NCBI GenBank assembly: GCA_021413665.1 | Contig: JAIOPW010000084.1 | Coordinates: forward strand, 1-11,634 | Length of the DNA: 11,634 nucleotides | Source of the DNA: Rhodocyclales bacterium | GTDB lineage: Bacteria > Pseudomonadota > Gammaproteobacteria > Burkholderiales > Rhodocyclaceae | Direction of reading: 5' to 3' | Notes under the pieces: model-generated | What the model was told of the DNA's origin: nothing | What the model saw: the letters and a program-made list of their open reading frames with translations, nothing else | The model's database searches: none | Position numbers and translations under genes: made by a program | Shown here: piece after piece, positions 4,661 to 11,634 of the stretch | How positions within the stretch are numbered: position 1 is the stretch's first letter | Layout: each line of letters starts with the position of its first letter

Positions 4661-6397
4661 GTGACAATCAGTAGCGTTTCGCTGGTCATTGCCGGCAGCG
4701 GCGGCGCCGGAGTGGTCACCGCCGGTTCCCTGCTGCTCGACGCGGCGGCCAAGGCCGGCTGGTATGCCTTGATGAGCCGCTCTTCGGGGCCGCAGATCCG
4801 TGGCGGCGAAGCCGCCGCCATGCTGCGCTTCGCCACCGAACCGATCATGTCCCACGACGACAGCTTTCATCTGCTGATGGCAATCGACTGGGACAACATC
4901 ACGCGTTTCTCGGCTGAAATTCCGCTGTCCGCCGACAGCCTGATCGTCGGCGATCCGGTCCACGGCGAAGCCCCCGCCGGACTGCTGGCTGGCCGCCCGC
5001 GCCAGGCCGCATTGCCGATGACGGACATCGCCGCAAAGATCGAGAACGGCCGACCCAACATGGTCGCGCTGGGCGCCATCGCCGCCCTGATCGGCCTGCC
5101 TGCCGACGCCATGCAAGCCGTCGTCGAAGACAACCTGAAGCGCAAGGGCCAGGCCGCGATTGATGCCAGCATGTCAGCCTTCCATGCCGGCTTCGCCGCC
5201 GCGGCCGACCTGCCCGCGATACCCAAACTGCCGGCGGTATCCGCCACCAGCGGCCCGCGCTGGAGCATCACCGGCAACGAGGCCACCGGCCTCGGCGTGA
5301 TTCGCGGCGGCGTGCGCTTTGTCGCCGCCTACCCGATCACGCCCGCCACCGAAGTGCTGGAATGGCTGGCCCCCTCGCTGGCCAAGGTCGGCGGCATGCT
5401 GGTGCAGGCCGAGGACGAACTGGCCTCGATCAACCAGATCATCGGCGCCTCCTACGGCGGCGTGCCGGCGATGACCGCCACTTCCGGCCCCGGCCTGTCG
5501 CTGATGATCGAATCGCTGGGCCTGGCGGTCGCCGCCGAAGTGCCGCTGGTGGTGGTCGACGTGATGCGCGTCGGCCCCTCGACCGGCATCGCCACCAAAT
5601 CGGAGCAAAGCGACCTCAACATCGCGGTGTACGGCCTGCACGGCGATGCGCCGCATATCGTGGTTGCTGCCAACTCGGTGCCCGACTGCCTGTTCACCAC
5701 GCAATGGGCCGTGCATCTGGCGGAAGCCATGCAGGTGCCGGCCATCGTCCTCACCGACCAGGCCATGGGCCAGGCCCGCGCCATCCTGCCCAAGCCGGCG
5801 GAACTGGCCTTTATCGGCCAGCGTGAAACCGCCAAACAGGCCGTCGAAGGCCAGCGCTACAAGCGCTACGCTATCACCGGCTCCGGTGTCTCGCCGATGG
5901 CGATTCCCGGCGCACCCGGCCTCACCCACACCGCCGACGGGCTGGAGCACAACGAGTTCGGCACGCCGTCCTCGCAGGCCTCGGACCACCAGGCGCAGAT
6001 GGACAAGCGCAACCGCAAGCTGACCCAGTTCAACTACGGCGACCACTGGGCCGACATCGAGGACTCGGAAGTCGGCGCCGGCGACACGGCGATCATAACC
6101 TGGGGTTCCTCGACCGGACCGGCGCGCGAAGCCCTGCGCCGCCATGCCGCGGCCGGCGGCAAGGCGCGGCTGATTTCGGTGCGCCTGATCGCGCCGGTAC
6201 AGCCGGAAAAGATGGCGGCAGCGCTCGCCGGCATCAAGCGCGCCGTGGTCGTCGAGCAGTCGCACAGCGGGCAGTTTTACCGCATGTTGCGTGCCTTCTA
6301 CGACCTGCCGGCTGAAACGGTTTCGCTGCACCAGGGCGGCCCGCTGTCCTTTGGTCCCGGCCAGATCCTCGAACAACTCACCACCCGGAGCGCATGA
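4661..6397 (+). CDS. korA: 2-oxoacid:ferredoxin oxidoreductase, gamma-alpha fusion subunit
   Basis: Together with the next gene this forms a two-subunit enzyme that oxidatively decarboxylates a 2-oxoacid (probably 2-oxoglutarate) with CoA and reduces ferredoxin. The 578-residue protein carries the gamma domain at residues about 1-190 (VIAGSGGAGVVTAG, then SRSSGPQIRGGEA) fused to the alpha domain from about 205. The alpha part shows YPITPATE (224-231), TATSGPG (272-278) and GPSTGIATKSEQSD (305-318), all typical of the KorA type. Thauera aromatica has such KorAB genes beside its benzoyl-CoA reductase genes, where Kor regenerates reduced ferredoxin. The end overlaps korB (ATGA). The preceding promoter makes this the first gene of its operon. 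Substrate choice among 2-oxoacids cannot be read from sequence alone. Confidence 0.93.
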   Translation: MTISSVSLVIAGSGGAGVVTAGSLLLDAAAKAGWYALMSRSSGPQIRGGEAAAMLRFATEPIMSHDDSFHLLMAIDWDNITRFSAEIPLSADSLIVGDPVHGEAPAGLLAGRPRQAALPMTDIAAKIENGRPNMVALGAIAALIGLPADAMQAVVEDNLKRKGQAAIDASMSAFHAGFAAAADLPAIPKLPAVSATSGPRWSITGNEATGLGVIRGGVRFVAAYPITPATEVLEWLAPSLAKVGGMLVQAEDELASINQIIGASYGGVPAMTATSGPGLSLMIESLGLAVAAEVPLVVVDVMRVGPSTGIATKSEQSDLNIAVYGLHGDAPHIVVAANSVPDCLFTTQWAVHLAEAMQVPAIVLTDQAMGQARAILPKPAELAFIGQRETAKQAVEGQRYKRYAITGSGVSPMAIPGAPGLTHTADGLEHNEFGTPSSQASDHQAQMDKRNRKLTQFNYGDHWADIEDSEVGAGDTAIITWGSSTGPAREALRRHAAAGGKARLISVRLIAPVQPEKMAAALAGIKRAVVVEQSHSGQFYRMLRAFYDLPAETVSLHQGGPLSFGPGQILEQLTTRSA

Positions 6398-7233
6398 TGG
6401 AAGCCGTCGCGCAGAAATACAAAGCCAAGGACTACAAGTCCGACCTGAAGCCGATCTGGTGTCCCGGTTGCGGCGATTACACCGTACTGAATTCGATCAC
6501 CCGCGCCCTGGCGGAACTCGCCCTGCCGCCGGAAGAAGTCGCCGTCGTCTCCGGCATCGGCTGCTCCTCGCGGATTCCCGCCTACACCAGCGTCTATGGC
6601 TTCCACGGCGTGCATGGCCGCGCCCTGCCGGTCGCCACCGGCTTGAAGCTCGCGCGTCCCGACCTGACGGTGCTGGTCACCGGCGGCGACGGCGACGGCT
6701 TCTCGATCGGCGGCAACCATTTCCTGCATGCCTGCCGGCGCAACGTCGACCTGACCTACATCGTCATGGACAACCAGGTCTATGGCATGACCAAGGGCCA
6801 GGCTTCGCCGACCACCGCGCCCGACTGGGAAGGCAGCAAGCTGACGCCGGAAGGCACCGGCATCAACCCTTTCCAGCCGCTGGTGGTGGGGCTCGCCTCC
6901 GGCGCCAACTTCATCGCCCGGGTCTCCGCCAGCGACCCGATCAACATGGCGCAGATCATCGTAGAGGCGATCCGCCATCCCGGCTTTTCGCTGGTGCAGG
7001 TGCTCAGCCCCTGTGTCACCTTCCGCCCGGAGCAGGCCGAATGGCGCGACATCGTGCGCACCGCCGTGGTCGACTACACCGACGACGCCGCACGCGCCGC
7101 GCGGCGCCTGATGACCGACGACGGCTTCAACGTCGGCAAGGTCCTGTTCAAGGGCAGCCGGCCGCCCTTCCGGCCGGAGTTCGAACATACCGACGGTTCC
7201 GTGGCGGAACTCGAGGCGAGGTTCGCGCTATGA
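6394..7233 (+). CDS. korB: 2-oxoacid:ferredoxin oxidoreductase, thiamine-diphosphate subunit
   Basis: This 279-residue beta subunit binds thiamine diphosphate and one [4Fe-4S] cluster. Cluster ligands are predicted as C23 and C26 (WCPGCG), C57 (GIGCSS) and C207 (SPCVTF). The ThDP/Mg motif GGDGDGFSIGGNH and the family stretch MDNQVYGMTKGQASPT follow in order. It has no extra ferredoxin domain, so electrons must leave to a separate carrier, most simply the ferredoxin encoded two genes downstream. Two start codons are possible: ATG 6394, which overlaps the korA stop, and ATG 6397, which sits at a better distance (6 nt) from GGAG 6387-6390; they differ by one residue. Length and motif spacing are normal. 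The stop overlaps the ferritin-like gene by 4 bp, so the three proteins are probably translated together. Confidence 0.94.
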   Translation: MMEAVAQKYKAKDYKSDLKPIWCPGCGDYTVLNSITRALAELALPPEEVAVVSGIGCSSRIPAYTSVYGFHGVHGRALPVATGLKLARPDLTVLVTGGDGDGFSIGGNHFLHACRRNVDLTYIVMDNQVYGMTKGQASPTTAPDWEGSKLTPEGTGINPFQPLVVGLASGANFIARVSASDPINMAQIIVEAIRHPGFSLVQVLSPCVTFRPEQAEWRDIVRTAVVDYTDDAARAARRLMTDDGFNVGKVLFKGSRPPFRPEFEHTDGSVAELEARFAL

Positions 7234-7760
7234 GCAATGAATTGCAAGGCGCCGACGCCATCAATACCCTGCCCGAACTGCTGGCGCATGCGCTGGCCAT
7301 GGAAACCGAAGCCACCGAACGTTACGGCGAACTGGCCGACCAGATGGAGACGCACCGCAAGGCCAAGGTCGCGGCGATCTTCCGCCGCCTGGAAAAGGAA
7401 GAACAAGCACATCTGGTCGAGCTCACCCACATGTGCAGCAAATACGAACTGCCGCATTACGCGCCCTGGGATTACAAGTGGAACACCGGCGAAAGCCCCG
7501 AGGCGATCGACATCGGCAAGGTCAGCTACCGCATGTCGGTGCGCGGCGCCGTGGAACTGGCGCTGGTGCACGAACGGCGCGCCTGCGACTTCTACGCCGG
7601 CATCGCGCAGCGTGCCACCGACGACGAGGTGCGCATCCTCGCCAGCCAGTTCGCTGCCGAGGAACGCGAGCACATCGGCTGGCTGGAATCCTGCCTCGCC
7701 GATTGCGGCCCGGACGACGCCGCGATCGACGACCCCGATCCGCCGCTGAGCCAGGAATAG
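7230..7760 (+). CDS. Ferritin-like (rubrerythrin-domain) diiron protein
   Basis: The 176-residue helical protein shows two copies of the ferritin-like half-motif. The first is METEATERY (E25) followed by EEQAH (E58, H61); the second is VHERRACDFY followed by EEREH. These Glu/His sets are the usual diiron ligands of the rubrerythrin superfamily. There is no C-terminal rubredoxin domain, so it is not a complete rubrerythrin; the tail is acidic (DDAAIDDPDPPLSQE) and carries no CxxC pair. Proteins of this kind reduce peroxide or store iron. Starting within the korB stop codon and followed by ferredoxin, it is likely to protect the oxygen-sensitive Kor, ferredoxin and AOR, or to take electrons from the ferredoxin. 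The partner and substrate are inferred. Confidence 0.82.
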   Translation: MSNELQGADAINTLPELLAHALAMETEATERYGELADQMETHRKAKVAAIFRRLEKEEQAHLVELTHMCSKYELPHYAPWDYKWNTGESPEAIDIGKVSYRMSVRGAVELALVHERRACDFYAGIAQRATDDEVRILASQFAAEEREHIGWLESCLADCGPDDAAIDDPDPPLSQE

Positions 7761-7792
7761 CACACACCAAACTTCAAACGAGGGGAATACAC

Positions 7793-8050
7793 ATGGCACT
7801 CTTGATCAACGACCTTTGCATCGCCTGCGACGTCTGCCTGGCCGCCTGCCCGAACAAGGCCATCACGGCGGGCGAGGACATCTTCACCATCGACCCTGAC
7901 CTGTGCACCGAATGCGTCGGACACCACGCCGTATCCCAGTGCGTCAAGGTCTGTCCGGTACGCGCTTGCGTTGCCGATCCGGACCACAAGGAAAGCAAGG
8001 ACGAGCTGCAGGCCAAGTACGAGCGCCTCAAGGCGCTGAAGGCCGCCTGA
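7793..8050 (+). CDS. fdx: Allochromatium-type 2[4Fe-4S] ferredoxin
   Basis: The 85-residue protein has eight cluster cysteines: C9, C12, C15, C19 and C38, C41, C50, C54. The second motif carries the long insertion CxxC-x8-CxxxCP (CTECVGHHAVSQC), and the C-terminal helix is DELQAKYERLKA. Both are hallmarks of the Allochromatium vinosum-type ferredoxin, whose two clusters have very low and unequal potentials. C59 is an additional cysteine. AGGGG at 7781-7785 gives a good ribosome site for ATG 7793; longer in-frame readings only shadow the ferritin-like gene. Thauera aromatica uses a ferredoxin of this type between KorAB and benzoyl-CoA reductase. Here its neighbours are KorAB upstream and a tungsten AOR downstream, so it is the probable electron carrier between them. 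Confidence 0.95.
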   Translation: MALLINDLCIACDVCLAACPNKAITAGEDIFTIDPDLCTECVGHHAVSQCVKVCPVRACVADPDHKESKDELQAKYERLKALKAA

Positions 8051-8071
8051 GCACAAAACCAGTAAAACAAG

Positions 8072-8087
8072 GTCGCCCCGAGGCGAC
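8072..8087 (+). other. Small hairpin between ferredoxin and AOR genes
   Basis: GTCGCC (8072-8077) and GGCGAC (8082-8087) form a perfect 6-bp stem with loop CCGA, ending 5 bp before the ribosome site of the AOR gene. No T-run follows, so it is not an intrinsic terminator. It could stabilise or mark processing of the message, or be chance in GC-rich DNA. Confidence 0.3.
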
Positions 8088-8105
8088 GAACCGGAGGAGC
8101 AGCAA

Positions 8106-10430
8106 ATGGGAATCAGGGAAAAGCTGGAGCGACTCGTCGCGCGCATGCATGACACGCCGCAATACAACTCGCAGGGCGCAGTCCTGTTCGTCGACCTGGA
8201 ACAGCGCAAGACGCTGAAGAAGTATTTGCCGATCGAAGTGCTGAAGAACTTCCTCGGCGGACGCGGCGCCAACATGTGGCTGCTGTACAACCTGATCGAA
8301 GAGGAGCGCGCAGCGCTCGATCCCGAGATTCCGCTGATCTTCGGCTCCGGCGTGCTCACCAGCAGCATGCCTTCGGCCACGCGCGGAAACATCACCAGCA
8401 AGTCGCCCGACAGCTACGCGATCCTCGATGCCAACGCCGGCGACTACTTTCCCTCCTTCCTGCGTTGCCACGGCTACGATCACATCGTGCTCTACGGCCG
8501 CGCCGCGGCCTGGACCCTGCTCAAGATTGCTTACGACGCCGTCGAGTTCGTCGATGCCGCACCCTATGTCGGCCTCGACAACCTCGACATGGCCGCCGCC
8601 ATCGAGCGCGACTACCACTGCGTCGAGCGCGAGGACATGGCGCTGGCGCGCATCACCAGCTCTGGCGAGAACCAGGTGCTGTGCAGCGGCATCATGGGCG
8701 GTATCAAGGCGATCTGGGCGCGCGGCGGCGGCGGCGCCAAGATGGGCTCGCTCAAGCTCAAGGGCATCATGCTTCACGGCGCGCCGAGGGAACTGCAGCC
8801 GGTGCAGCCGATGGCCAAGTACAACAAGGTGATCGGCAAGAAGATCATCGGCACCAGCGTGATCAAGAACGCGCTGAAGATGGTCGGCACTCCCTTCCTT
8901 TACAAGCCCAGTCGCGTTCTCTGCGCACTGGGCACCAAAAACAACCAGCAGACCAGCTGGAAGCCGACGCTGGACGCGGACAACTTCGACCCCTACCGCC
9001 CTGGCATGGACGGCTGCTACCTCTGCCCGGTGCATTGCCGCAACCAGAACGACATGACCCCCGGCGCCGAGAGCGGCTGGGGCGCCGCGGCGCTCAAGGG
9101 ACTTACCGGCAACGCCAGCTACGACAAGGCGCAGGCCGAGGTCGAGCACGGCAAGCAGCGCACCTACAACGGCATCCACAACGACGGCAAGTTCGACCAG
9201 TACGACAAGGGCGACGGCCCCGAGTACGTCACGGTCGGCAAATTCGGCCCGATGATCGGCATCAGCGAGCCGGAGCAGGTGCTGCGCCTCAACAACATCC
9301 TCAACGACCTCGGCCTCGACTCGGCGTCAACCGGCAGTTCCATCGCCTGGGCCATGGAGCTCTACCAGCGCGGCATCATCACGCAGAAGGAAACCGGCGG
9401 CCTCGACCTCACCTGGGGCAACTACGAACTCATCGAAAAGCTGCTGTTCATGACCGCGAAGCGCGAAGGCTTCGGCGACACCATCGCCGACTCGGCGCGC
9501 GCCGTCGAGCGCGGCAAGTATCCTCAGGAGGCGCTCGACTACCGCATGACGGTCAAGGGCCTGTTCCAGTCCGATCCGCACGATTCGCGCATCCTCAAGG
9601 CCTTGGCCCTTGGCCTCTCGGTCGCGACACGCGGCATGGATCACCTGAGAAACCGCGTCACGCTGGAAATCAACGCCCGCATCAATGACGATCCGGCGTT
9701 CAAGACGGCCTTGTACAACGGCACCGTGGCCGCGGCGCCAAATGCCTACGAAGGCAAGGAATATGCAGTCAGGAAGTGCGAGAACAACTACGCGGTAGGC
9801 GATTCTGTCGGCATGTGCCGCTTCAATACGAAACTCTTCAACTCGCCGACCCTGCCCGACCTCAACGACTTTGCCATCCAACTCACCTCGCTTACCGGTC
9901 AGACCTTCGTCGAGGAGGAACTCAACGAAATCGGCCGCAATGTCACCGGAATCGAGCGCATGCTGAACTTCCGCTTCGGCCTGCGCGCCAAGGACGACAC
10001 TTTGCCAAAGCGCTGGTTCGAGGAAGCCCTGACGGAAGGTCCCTTCGCCGGCGAGAAGATCGAGCGCAAGGAATTCGATGGCATGAAGGCGCGTTTCTAC
10101 GCGCTGACTGGCCTCAATGCCGAAGGCACTCCGGCAACGGAGTGGCACGAAAAGCTCTCGCGCCTGATTACGGGGTTCGCCGTGCGCGTCGAATTACCCA
10201 AGCCATTGCCTGGCGCGCCAGAACAGATATTAGTCATCGACGAAACGGTGGGCGACGTCACTGCGCTGCGCCGGGCCCTGCTGCGCAAGTTGCCGGAAGC
10301 GGCAGCGGATTTGAACGACAGTTCGTGGAACATCGCGGTCAACGGCAACATGGTTCTCTCAGGCGAAGGCACCGCTCACATTGCCAGCGGCGACCGCGTC
10401 ACCCTAGTTCCCATCATCGCCGGCGGCTGA
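8106..10430 (+). CDS. aor: Tungsten aldehyde:ferredoxin oxidoreductase with C-terminal MoaD domain
   Basis: The 774-residue protein is an AOR-family enzyme with an extra domain. Family landmarks include FLGGRGAN, SATRGNITSKSP, RGGGGAKMGS, GPEYVTVGKFGP, LDSASTGSSIAWAMELY, TRGMDHLRN and LRAKDDTLPKRW. The [4Fe-4S] ligands are C304, C307, C311 (CYLCPVHC) and C571. The AOR part ends near residue 690. Residues about 691-774 form a MoaD/ThiS-like ubiquitin fold (FAVRVELP, a helical middle, GDRVTLVPIIAGG) ending in Gly-Gly at the very C-terminus. AOR enzymes bind a tungsten bis-pyranopterin and interconvert acids and aldehydes with ferredoxin; the class II benzoyl-CoA reductase subunit BamB is a relative. 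GGAGGAG at 8093-8099 supports ATG 8106. The ferredoxin gene is 55 bp upstream and a CoA ligase 49 bp downstream. An aromatic aldehyde/acid substrate is plausible but not shown. Confidence 0.92.
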   Translation: MGIREKLERLVARMHDTPQYNSQGAVLFVDLEQRKTLKKYLPIEVLKNFLGGRGANMWLLYNLIEEERAALDPEIPLIFGSGVLTSSMPSATRGNITSKSPDSYAILDANAGDYFPSFLRCHGYDHIVLYGRAAAWTLLKIAYDAVEFVDAAPYVGLDNLDMAAAIERDYHCVEREDMALARITSSGENQVLCSGIMGGIKAIWARGGGGAKMGSLKLKGIMLHGAPRELQPVQPMAKYNKVIGKKIIGTSVIKNALKMVGTPFLYKPSRVLCALGTKNNQQTSWKPTLDADNFDPYRPGMDGCYLCPVHCRNQNDMTPGAESGWGAAALKGLTGNASYDKAQAEVEHGKQRTYNGIHNDGKFDQYDKGDGPEYVTVGKFGPMIGISEPEQVLRLNNILNDLGLDSASTGSSIAWAMELYQRGIITQKETGGLDLTWGNYELIEKLLFMTAKREGFGDTIADSARAVERGKYPQEALDYRMTVKGLFQSDPHDSRILKALALGLSVATRGMDHLRNRVTLEINARINDDPAFKTALYNGTVAAAPNAYEGKEYAVRKCENNYAVGDSVGMCRFNTKLFNSPTLPDLNDFAIQLTSLTGQTFVEEELNEIGRNVTGIERMLNFRFGLRAKDDTLPKRWFEEALTEGPFAGEKIERKEFDGMKARFYALTGLNAEGTPATEWHEKLSRLITGFAVRVELPKPLPGAPEQILVIDETVGDVTALRRALLRKLPEAAADLNDSSWNIAVNGNMVLSGEGTAHIASGDRVTLVPIIAGG

Positions 10431-10479
10431 AACAACGCGCAATTCCATACAAGTCCCACCCAATCACGGTGAAACACAT

Positions 10480-11634
10480 ATGACCTACTTTGATGAAGCG
10501 ACCGAAACCCTGCCGCGCGAACAGCTGGCGGCGCTGCAATTGGGCAAACTGCAGGCGATGATGACGGAACTGTGGGGTCGCAACGGCTTCTATACGAATA
10601 AGTGGAAAGCCGCCGGCGTTTCGCCCGCGGACATTCGCAGCATGAACGACCTGACGAAACTGCCCTTCACCAAAAAGGGTGAGCTAATGGATGATCAGGC
10701 CGCGCACGGCCCCTTCGGCAGCAACCTGACCTATCCGCTGGAAGCCTACGTGCGCATGCACCAGACCTCCGGTACCACCGGCGTGCCGCTGAAAGTGATG
10801 GACACCCACGAATCCTGGGACTGGTGGGGCCGCTGCTGGGGCCACGTATTGGCCGGGGCCGGTGTCACATCCTCCGACCGCCTGTTCATGGCCTTCGCCT
10901 TCGGTCCCTTCATCGGCTTCTGGGCCGCGGTCGAGGGCGCACGCAAGATCGGCGCCGTGATGATCCCCGGCGGCGGACGCGATTCCCAGCAGCGCCTGGA
11001 ACTGATGCGCGAGGCCGGTGCCACGGTGCTGTGCTGTACTCCAACCTATGCCCTGCGCCTGGCCGAGGTCGCCCACGAAATCGGCTTCGATATAGGCGCA
11101 ATTCCAATGAAAGCGACGGTGCACGCAGGCGAGCCCGGGGCCAACATTCCGGCGACCAAGCACCGCATCCAGGAAGCCTGGGCCGCCAAGTGCTTCGATC
11201 ATGCCGGCGCTTCCGAAGTCGGCGCCCATTCCTTCGAATGCCATGTCCAGCCCGGTGGCACACATCTGATCGAAAGCGAGTACATCGCCGAAGTGATCAA
11301 TCCGGTGAGCGGAGAGGCGGTTGCTCCCGGCGAACGCGGCGAACTGGTGATCACCAATCTCGGGCGCTGGGGCTTCCCGGTGATCCGCTACCGCACCGGC
11401 GACCTGGTACGGGTGAACCTCGACCGCTGCGAGTGTGGCCGTACCTCGCTGCGCTTCGAGGGCGGCATCCTCGGCCGCGCCGACGACATGGTCACGGTGC
11501 GCGGCGTCAATGTCTTCCCGGCCGGAGTCGAAAACATCATCCGCAAGTTTGCCGAGGTAGACGAGTTCCGCATCACGGTGAACAAGGTCAAGCAGATGGA
11601 CGAGATGGACATCGAGGTCGAACTCTGCGAGGGC
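10480..11634 (+). CDS. Phenylacetate-CoA-ligase-family enzyme (3' end outside window)
   Basis: The frame is open to the right edge: 385 codons with no stop, out of roughly 430-440 expected. It shows the adenylate-forming signatures of the PaaK branch: P-loop QTSGTTGVP (95-103), FDHAGASEVGA, the ATP-binding YRTGD (304-308), CECGR, and the hinge region GRADDMVTVRGVNVFP. Such enzymes activate an aryl or arylacetic acid to its CoA thioester with ATP, giving AMP and PPi. The most variable part, the acid-binding pocket, does not let me name the substrate. ATG 10480 has a modest ribosome site (GGTGA, 10468-10472). Following AOR by 49 bp, it may activate the acid produced by AOR, or act in a separate branch of the pathway. 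The missing part is the end of the C-terminal lid. Confidence 0.93.
   Translation, partial: MTYFDEATETLPREQLAALQLGKLQAMMTELWGRNGFYTNKWKAAGVSPADIRSMNDLTKLPFTKKGELMDDQAAHGPFGSNLTYPLEAYVRMHQTSGTTGVPLKVMDTHESWDWWGRCWGHVLAGAGVTSSDRLFMAFAFGPFIGFWAAVEGARKIGAVMIPGGGRDSQQRLELMREAGATVLCCTPTYALRLAEVAHEIGFDIGAIPMKATVHAGEPGANIPATKHRIQEAWAAKCFDHAGASEVGAHSFECHVQPGGTHLIESEYIAEVINPVSGEAVAPGERGELVITNLGRWGFPVIRYRTGDLVRVNLDRCECGRTSLRFEGGILGRADDMVTVRGVNVFPAGVENIIRKFAEVDEFRITVNKVKQMDEMDIEVELCEG

Noticed and set aside
5174..6376. Long open frame (400 codons) on the minus strand opposite korA
   Set aside because: It is the mirror of korA codon bias in GC-rich DNA, has no recognisable domain, and korA has full family motifs.
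8028..9179. Long minus-strand open frame (383 codons) opposite fdx/aor
   Set aside because: It is low-complexity Ala/Val/Gly-rich, without motif or ribosome site, and overlaps a certain AOR gene.
8106..10430. BamB, the class II benzoyl-CoA reductase tungsten subunit
   Set aside because: It belongs to the AOR family in general, but no other bam genes are nearby and the length and MoaD tail differ. A tree would be needed to reopen this.

Overview
The window is high-GC proteobacterial DNA with every gene on the + strand. The best guess is a denitrifying or otherwise anaerobic betaproteobacterium of the Thauera/Aromatoleum/Georgfuchsia kind that degrades aromatic compounds. This rests on gene content, not on a marker gene: a UbiD/UbiX (de)carboxylase pair, a KorAB 2-oxoacid:ferredoxin oxidoreductase, an Allochromatium-type 2[4Fe-4S] ferredoxin, a tungsten aldehyde:ferredoxin oxidoreductase (AOR) and a phenylacetate-CoA-ligase-family enzyme. 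No RNA gene, insertion sequence, CRISPR array or long non-coding stretch was seen. The longest gap is 232 bp and holds a promoter.

Region 1 (1-4428) opens with the C-terminal 70 codons of an unidentified protein, then a hairpin spacer. It continues with a UbiD-family (de)carboxylase (274-1626), the prenyl-FMN synthase UbiX (1675-2268), an archaeal-type DUF120/CTP-dependent riboflavin kinase (2265-2666), a zinc-ribbon Nudix hydrolase (2663-3211), a pyridoxamine-phosphate-oxidase-like FMN-binding split barrel (3208-3669) and a PPP-family metallophosphatase (3694-4428). The four genes from ubiX to the split barrel overlap by 4 bp at each junction. UbiX needs reduced FMN and dimethylallyl phosphate, and UbiD needs the product, prenyl-FMN. 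A riboflavin kinase (makes FMN), a flavin-binding protein (possible FMN reductant or carrier) and a Nudix enzyme (possible DMAPP to DMAP step) would cover those needs. My main proposal is that this is a self-contained prenyl-FMN supply cassette wired to one UbiD enzyme.

Region 2 (4429-11634) starts with a near-consensus sigma-70 promoter (4538-4566) and a palindrome in the leader. The genes are korA as a gamma-alpha fusion (4661-6397), korB (6394-7233), a ferritin-like diiron protein (7230-7760), ferredoxin (7793-8050), an AOR with a C-terminal MoaD/ThiS domain (8106-10430) and an incomplete CoA ligase (10480 to the window end). This reads as a low-potential electron module: Kor reduces ferredoxin, ferredoxin exchanges electrons with AOR, and the ligase activates a carboxylic acid made or used by AOR. 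The ferritin-like protein may protect these oxygen-sensitive enzymes. The AOR-MoaD fusion, ending exactly in Gly-Gly, is the second notable observation.

The aromatic substrate, the direction of the UbiD and AOR reactions and the identity of the first, truncated gene cannot be decided from this window.
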